From the NCBI GenBank assembly GCA_036508075.1, contig DATCIA010000019.1, positions 1 through 27,746 on the forward strand: DNA of 27,746 nt, written 5' to 3'. A program made the position numbers and the translations under genes. Under the pieces are notes generated by a model. It searched no databases, had not been told where the DNA came from, and saw only the letters and a list, made by a program, of their open reading frames with translations. Source of the stretch: PALSA-660 sp036508075 (GTDB lineage: Bacteria > Actinomycetota > Coriobacteriia > Anaerosomatales > PALSA-660). Shown in pieces: positions 23,398 through 27,746 of this stretch. Within the stretch, counting starts at the first letter, position 1, and every line of letters starts with the position of its first letter.

Positions 23398-24354
23398 CTA
23401 CTCCTTCTCGTACGGCTTTCCGACCGCCGCGGGACCCACCGCTCTCCCCATGAAGCCCGCCAGCACGATGACGACCAGCACGTACGGGAGCATCAGGAAG
23501 AACTGCACCGGGATCTTGATCACGTCCTGGAAGGACTGCATCCGGATCTCGATCGCTTCGGCGAACCCGAACAGCAGCGACGCGAGGTAGCTGCCCATCG
23601 GGGTCCATCGGCCGAAGATGTTGGCGGCCAGAGCGATGAAGCCGCGGCCGCTCGTCATGTTGTCGCTGAACACCCCGACCTGCTCGAGCGTGAGGTTCGC
23701 GCCCGCCAGGCCGCCGAGCGCGCCGGAGATCAGCACAGCCACGTACCGGCTCGCCTGGACGCGCACACCGACCGTGTCGGCCGCACGAGGATGCTCGCCG
23801 AGCGCGCGGAGGCGCAGTCCCCAGCGCGTCTTGTACATCGCCCACTGGGCGACGATCGCCACGATGATCGCGATGTAGACGATCGGGGTGTAGCTGAGGA
23901 AGACCTGGTCGATCCACAACCAGATCGTCGCCAGCACCCCGCCGCCCGGCGCCGGGAAGTTGAACACCGGCCCGATCTTGTGGGCGATGCCGTTCGTCGC
24001 CCCCGGATGGCCGTAGATGACCTCCATCACGAAACCGGTGAGCCCGAGCGCGAGGATGTTAAGCGCGGTACCGGAGACCACCTGGTCCATGCGCAGCGTC
24101 ACGGACGCGAACGCGTGGATCGCGGAGAGCAGGATGCCGGCCAGGATCGCCGCCAGCACGCCGACCCACACGTTGCCGGTCGCCAGCGTCACGACGACGC
24201 CGAAGAACGCGCCGACCAGCATGATGCCTTCGAGCGCGATGTTCACGACGCCCGACCGCTCGCAGATCGTCCCGCCGATCGCGGCGAGCGCGAGCGGTGT
24301 CGCCATGCGGATCGCGGATGCGAACAGGTCCGGGGTGAAGAAGTCACTCCACAT
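23398..24354 (-). CDS. Nucleoside ABC transporter permease (NupQ/YufQ type)
   Basis: One of two membrane subunits of a BMP-family (basic membrane protein) importer that usually carries purine nucleosides. The 318-residue protein belongs to the BPD_transp_2 permease family, with about eight hydrophobic segments. It shows family landmarks: GGTICERSGVVNIALEGIM (27-45), MDQVVSGTALNILALGLTGF, RWGLRLRALGEHPRAADTVGV and SGALGGLAGANL. The ATG has aaggggg 6 nt upstream and overlaps the preceding permease by 11 nt. It is the last gene of the operon and ends just before the large inverted repeat. The substrate is inferred from the gene set, not proven by residues. Confidence 0.93.
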   Translation of the reverse strand: MWSDFFTPDLFASAIRMATPLALAAIGGTICERSGVVNIALEGIMLVGAFFGVVVTLATGNVWVGVLAAILAGILLSAIHAFASVTLRMDQVVSGTALNILALGLTGFVMEVIYGHPGATNGIAHKIGPVFNFPAPGGGVLATIWLWIDQVFLSYTPIVYIAIIVAIVAQWAMYKTRWGLRLRALGEHPRAADTVGVRVQASRYVAVLISGALGGLAGANLTLEQVGVFSDNMTSGRGFIALAANIFGRWTPMGSYLASLLFGFAEAIEIRMQSFQDVIKIPVQFFLMLPYVLVVIVLAGFMGRAVGPAAVGKPYEKE

Positions 24355-25501
24355 CGGTGGCCCCCTTCTGCTCGAGGGCGAGTTTCTGGCGGCGCTTGAT
24401 CAGCCAGTTGATGATCGTCTCGGCGCCCACGAAGAAGATGATCAGCGCCTGGATGATGGTCACGATCTTGTCCGGGACGTTGGCCACGAGCTGCATCATG
24501 CTCGAACCGGCCGACAGCGCACCGAACAGGATCGCCGCGAAGATGACGGCGATCGGGTGGTTCTTCGCCAACAGCGCGACAGCGATACCGGTGAACCCGA
24601 AACCCGAGCCGGCCGACACTTCGTCGAACATCCTGTGCTGGACTCCGAGAACCTCGGACGCCCCGGCCAGACCCGCCAGTGCACCCGAGATGCACAGGGC
24701 GTATACGGTCGTGATGCCGATCGAGATGCCGCCGTTCTGCGCCGCCAGCGGGTTGTAGCCGACCGCGCGTACGCTGTAGCCGAGCGTCGTCCGCTTCAGG
24801 ATCCACCACACCAGGAACGCGAGAGCCACGGCGATCACGAAGCCGAGGTGGGCGCGCACGGGCACTCGCAGCAGCGCGGGCAGGAACTTGTCCAGGGTGG
24901 GCAGCCAGACCTGCTCCGGGAGCATCGGTGTCTGCGAGCTCACGGTCTTGTCGGCAAGGGGGCCCGCGATGATCCACGAGGTCAGATACAGACCGATCCA
25001 TGAGAACATCATCGTCGTGATGACCTCGTGCGCTCCGACCTTCGCCTTCAGGATGGCCGGGATGAACGCCCACGATGCTCCGGCGAGAGCCGCTCCGATC
25101 AGGATCAGCGGCACCGCGATCAGGGACGGAAGTCCTGCGAGTGCGAGGCCCAGCCCTGCGGCGGCTATCGAGCCGAGCAGAAGCTGACCGTTGGCGCCGA
25201 TGTTGAACAGGTTGGCCCGAAAACCGAAGGCGACCGCCAGACCCGCGAAGATGAGCGGCGTCGCCCGACTGATCGTGTCGCCTATGGCCTTGAAGTTCCC
25301 GATGGCCCACTTCTCGGGGGTTCCGAAGGCGCCCGTCAGAAGCGCTCCGAACGCGGCGACGGGATCCTTGCCCGACGCCGCGATGATGATCGATCCGATC
25401 GCCATCGCGAGCACGACAGAGAGCAGCGGGACCCCCGCCGTACGCAACGCCTTCATCCACATACGCTCCCGGATGACAGATGCCTCATGGGTCTCGCTCA
25501 C
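24344..25501 (-). CDS. Nucleoside ABC transporter permease (NupP/YufP type)
   Basis: The larger of the paired permeases of the BMP-type importer. The 385-residue BPD_transp_2 protein has an N-terminal span (about 22-42), a periplasm-side loop containing ATPLIFAGLAVAFGFRANLFNIGANGQ, GAHEVITTMMFSWIG, TTLGYSVRAVGYNPLAA and SGALAGLAGASEVLGVQHR, then terminal spans and a basic tail. This order is typical of YufP homologues and differs from the shorter partner. The GTG start overlaps the ATPase stop (GTGA). ATGs at codons 14 and 16 are less likely alternatives. Its stop lies within the next permease gene, so all three transport genes are translationally linked. Confidence 0.93.
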   Translation of the reverse strand: MSETHEASVIRERMWMKALRTAGVPLLSVVLAMAIGSIIIAASGKDPVAAFGALLTGAFGTPEKWAIGNFKAIGDTISRATPLIFAGLAVAFGFRANLFNIGANGQLLLGSIAAAGLGLALAGLPSLIAVPLILIGAALAGASWAFIPAILKAKVGAHEVITTMMFSWIGLYLTSWIIAGPLADKTVSSQTPMLPEQVWLPTLDKFLPALLRVPVRAHLGFVIAVALAFLVWWILKRTTLGYSVRAVGYNPLAAQNGGISIGITTVYALCISGALAGLAGASEVLGVQHRMFDEVSAGSGFGFTGIAVALLAKNHPIAVIFAAILFGALSAGSSMMQLVANVPDKIVTIIQALIIFFVGAETIINWLIKRRQKLALEQKGATDVE

Positions 25502-27060
25502 AAGGCACCTGCTTCCGCCACGGAGGACTTGGGTGCGGTCGCAGCGGACCCGGAGTGCTTCGCACCACCCGTCATGAAGAACCCGATCCTCTCGGCGTCC
25601 GCCTCGCCGGCCGAGAACTCGACGGCGACCTTTCCTTCGTACATGACGAGGATGCGGTCGGACAGGGACATGATCTCCTCGAGCTCCATGCTCACCAGCA
25701 GGACCGCCTTGCCGCTGTCGCGCTCGGCCAGGATCCGTTTATGCACGAACTCGATCGCTCCCACATCGAGGCCGCGGGTCGGCTGCGCCGCAATGAGCAG
25801 ATCGGGGTTGCGGCCCAGTTCGCGGGCGAGCACCAACTTCTGCTGGTTGCCCCCGGACAATGCGCCGGCGAGCACGCGGATCGACGGTGTCCTCACGTCA
25901 TAGTCGGCGACCCGCGTGCGGGCGGTCTCGTCGATCACCTTCGTGTGCATGACGCCGCCACTCGCGTACGGCGGGCCCGCCTGGTCACCCAGCACGAGGT
26001 TCTCGGCCAGGTCGAACTCGAGCACGAGCCCGCGGCGGTGCCGGTCTTCGGGAACGTGGGAGACCCCCGCCTCGATGGTCGCATGCGGGGACGCATGGGT
26101 GATGTCCTTGTCGCGCAGTGAGATCGAACCGCTCTTCGGCCGGCGCAGCCCGACGATCGCCTCGACCAGCTCGCGCTGCCCGTTGCCGTCGACGCCTGCT
26201 ATCCCGACGACCTCGCCGGCGCGCACGGTGAGGCTGACGCCTTTGAGGGCATCGAGCTTGCGCTCGTCGAGTACGACCAGGTCACGCACCTCGAGCACGG
26301 CCTCGGCGGGCTTCGCCGGGGCCTTCTCGACGCGGAAGACGACGTCGCGACCGACCATCATCCGGGCCAGACCGACCTGATCGGTCTGGCCCGGGGTCGT
26401 CTCCCCTACCACGCGACCGTCACGCATGACGACCACACGGTCCGCGACGCCCATGACCTCGTCCAACTTGTGAGTGATGAGGACGACCGACAGACCCTCG
26501 GCCACCAGGGTACGAACGACCGCGAACAGCTCGCGGACCTCCTGAGGGGTCAACACCGCCGTCGGCTCGTCCAGGATCAGGATCCGTGCGCCCTGATAGA
26601 GCGCCTTGAGGATCTCGACACGCTGCTGCATGCCGACCGAGAGGTCGGCCACGCGCGCGTCGGGATCGACCTTGAGCCCGTAGCGCGCCGACAGTTCGGA
26701 CACCTTGGCGCGCGCCGTCGCGAAGTCGATGACTCCGAAGCGCGACGGCTCGTGGCCGAGGATGATGTTCTCGGTGACCGTGAGCGGCTCGACGAGCATG
26801 AAGTGCTGGTGCACCATGCCGATGCCCAAGTCGATCGCGTCGCGTGGCGTTCGGATGCGCACCGGCTTGCCGTCGACGAGCACCTCGCCGCCGTCGGGGC
26901 CGAGCAGTCCGTACACCACGTTCATCAGCGTCGACTTCCCGGCGCCGTTCTCGCCGAGCAGGGCAACGATCTCGCCGCGCTCGAGGGCGAACGATACGCG
27001 ATCGTTCGCCCGCACGCCGGGGAAGACCTTCGTGATCTCACGCAGTTCGAGGACGGGCAT
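25498..27060 (-). CDS. Nucleoside ABC transporter double ATP-binding protein (NupO/YufO type)
   Basis: A fused two-domain ABC ATPase that powers the paired permeases. The 520-residue protein has a first domain with GENGAGKST (36-44), LSVGMQQR (140-147), Walker B LILDEPTAVL (161-170) and ITHKLDE. The second domain has a degenerate P-loop GVDGNGQRE (289-297), the signature LSGGNQQK (401-408) and LLIAAQPTRGLDVG. In the second domain the usual DEPT is AQPT; like the lost P-loop lysine, this is typical of the sugar/nucleoside importer subfamily. The ATG has aaggga 9 nt upstream. A terminator-like hairpin lies between it and the upstream binding-protein gene. Confidence 0.95.
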   Translation of the reverse strand: MPVLELREITKVFPGVRANDRVSFALERGEIVALLGENGAGKSTLMNVVYGLLGPDGGEVLVDGKPVRIRTPRDAIDLGIGMVHQHFMLVEPLTVTENIILGHEPSRFGVIDFATARAKVSELSARYGLKVDPDARVADLSVGMQQRVEILKALYQGARILILDEPTAVLTPQEVRELFAVVRTLVAEGLSVVLITHKLDEVMGVADRVVVMRDGRVVGETTPGQTDQVGLARMMVGRDVVFRVEKAPAKPAEAVLEVRDLVVLDERKLDALKGVSLTVRAGEVVGIAGVDGNGQRELVEAIVGLRRPKSGSISLRDKDITHASPHATIEAGVSHVPEDRHRRGLVLEFDLAENLVLGDQAGPPYASGGVMHTKVIDETARTRVADYDVRTPSIRVLAGALSGGNQQKLVLARELGRNPDLLIAAQPTRGLDVGAIEFVHKRILAERDSGKAVLLVSMELEEIMSLSDRILVMYEGKVAVEFSAGEADAERIGFFMTGGAKHSGSAATAPKSSVAEAGAL

Positions 27061-27109
27061 CTCCTCGCGTCCCTTCCAAAGCCGAGGGTCCGGATCGTTG
27101 CATCACGCG

Positions 27110-27140
27110 AAAGAGGCGGCCGGCTCTTGCACCGGCCGCC
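27110..27140 (-). terminator. Hairpin between binding-protein and ATPase genes
   Basis: The arms 27115-27123 and 27132-27140 form a perfect 9-bp GC stem (GGCGGCCGG) with an 8-nt loop, followed on the minus strand by TCTTT. It lies 44 nt past the binding-protein stop. Such a site can partly end transcription, so that the binding lipoprotein is made in excess over the ATPase and permeases. It could also be a full terminator. Confidence 0.7.
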
Positions 27141-27183
27141 CCCATCATCGCGACTAGTTGCGGTCGCGTCGAGACACTGAGAA

Positions 27184-27746
27184 CTACTTGAGGGTCTCGG
27201 GAACCGTGACCGTACCCGCCTTGACGTCGGCCGTGGCCTTGTCGACGGCGTCCTTGATCGCCTGGGGAACCTTGGCGTCGAAATCGTGGAACGGGGAGAT
27301 GCCGACGCCGTCATCCTTCAGGCCGAACGAAAGGTTCTGGCCACCGGGGAACGCGCCGTCCTTGGCCTGCTTCAGGACCGAGAACACCGCGACGTCGATC
27401 TTCTTGACCGCGGAGGTCAGGATCGTGTCGCCGGGGGTCGTGAGCGTCAGGTACTGGTCGGAGTCGACGCCGATGAACAGGGCCTTCTTCGACTCCTGGC
27501 ACGCCGTGAAGGTGCCGATGCCGGTCTGGCCGGCGGCGGCGAACACGACGTCCGCACCGTCAGAGATCAGCGACAGACCGAGTTCCTTGCCCTTTGCCTG
27601 GTCGTCGAACTTACCCGCGTACAGCGAGATGACCTTGACGGTCGGGTTGACCGACTTGGCGCCGGCGACGAAGCCTGCCTCGTAGCGCTGGACCGGCGGG
27701 ATCGCCATGCCACCGACGAAGCCGATGATGTTCTTGGAGTTGAGGC
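27184..27746 (-). CDS. BMP-family nucleoside-binding lipoprotein (5' end cut by window edge)
   Basis: The receptor of the importer encoded downstream, in the basic membrane protein (BMP/Med, PnrA-like) family. About 187 C-terminal codons are visible; the start, signal peptide and N-terminal lobe lie beyond the right edge. The visible part has SKNIIGFVGGMAIPPVQRYEAGFVAGAKSVNP, then DQAKGKELGLSLISDGADVVFAAAGQTGIGTF, IGVDSDQY, SAVKKIDVAVFSVL and a C-terminal helix; the GxxGG...R(Y)xxGFxAGA pattern is typical of BMP proteins. The ATG at 27708 is internal, since the frame continues upstream without a stop. Purine nucleoside binding is the best-supported family role, but the exact ligand cannot be read from this part. 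Confidence 0.94.
   Translation of the reverse strand, partial: LNSKNIIGFVGGMAIPPVQRYEAGFVAGAKSVNPTVKVISLYAGKFDDQAKGKELGLSLISDGADVVFAAAGQTGIGTFTACQESKKALFIGVDSDQYLTLTTPGDTILTSAVKKIDVAVFSVLKQAKDGAFPGGQNLSFGLKDDGVGISPFHDFDAKVPQAIKDAVDKATADVKAGTVTVPETLK

Noticed and set aside
23266..24399. Plus-strand open frame through the large inverted repeat and the permease gene
   Set aside because: It is antisense to a well-supported permease and its product is His/Arg/Asp-rich with no recognisable motif.

Overview
The window is GC-rich and almost fully coding. It carries a complete division and cell-wall (dcw) cluster, flanked by two ABC-importer operons. The organism is most likely a Gram-positive, high-GC actinobacterial lineage. 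The evidence is the GC-rich codon use, the GTG/TTG starts, the absence of ftsA in the cluster, an FtsZ tail ending in a short hydrophobic/basic peptide, and a MurE with the meso-diaminopimelate signature DNPR. No sepF or wag31 follows ftsZ, as would be usual in class Actinomycetia, so a Coriobacteriia-like or other deep branch seems more likely. That placement is an inference from gene order, not from a search.

Layout from left to right. (1) Positions 1-4251, minus strand: pgeF-pstS-pstC-pstA-pstB, with touching or overlapping genes. PgeF is a purine nucleoside phosphorylase/laccase-fold enzyme, and the rest is the high-affinity phosphate importer; pstB runs off the left edge. (2) A strong GC hairpin at 4335-4378 separates this operon from ftsZ. 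(3) Positions 4456-21323, minus strand: the dcw cluster, read in transcription order as mraZ, rsmH, ftsL-like, ftsI, murE, murF, mraY, murD, ftsW, murG, murC, murB, ftsQ, an L,D-transpeptidase, then ftsZ. Most junctions are 1-12 nt gaps or 4-nt stop/start overlaps. There are two long overlaps, ftsW/murG (89 nt) and murB/ftsQ (56 nt). A terminator-like hairpin and an AT-rich, palindrome-bearing stretch lie before ftsZ and suggest separate control of ftsZ. (4) The mraZ promoter is overlaid by four GTGGNN repeats at 10-nt pitch, which is the MraZ operator, so the cluster looks autoregulated.

(5) Positions 21635-23285, plus strand: divergent from mraZ, a 46-residue single-pass membrane protein with a good promoter and RBS, then a DUF4349 lipoprotein coupled to a 70-residue membrane protein. 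(6) Positions 23289-23390: a 102-bp nested inverted repeat (perfect 28-bp outer arms and a perfect 13-bp inner hairpin) fills the gap between convergent genes. (7) Positions 23398-27746, minus strand: a BMP-family nucleoside ABC importer (binding lipoprotein, double ATPase, two permeases), with a terminator/attenuator hairpin between the binding-protein gene and the ATPase gene. The binding-protein gene runs off the right edge.

Together the central cluster makes lipid I and lipid II (MurC-F, MraY, MurG), polymerises and crosslinks peptidoglycan at the septum (FtsW, FtsI, L,D-transpeptidase), and assembles the divisome (FtsZ, FtsQ, FtsL-like). The flanking operons import phosphate and nucleosides, and PgeF could join the two by phosphorolysis of purine nucleosides. 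I found no tRNA, rRNA, CRISPR array, transposase or phage gene, and no convincing wholly new system. The items most worth a second look are the 102-bp nested repeat, the ftsZ upstream palindromes, the L,D-transpeptidase inside the cluster, and the small membrane proteins.
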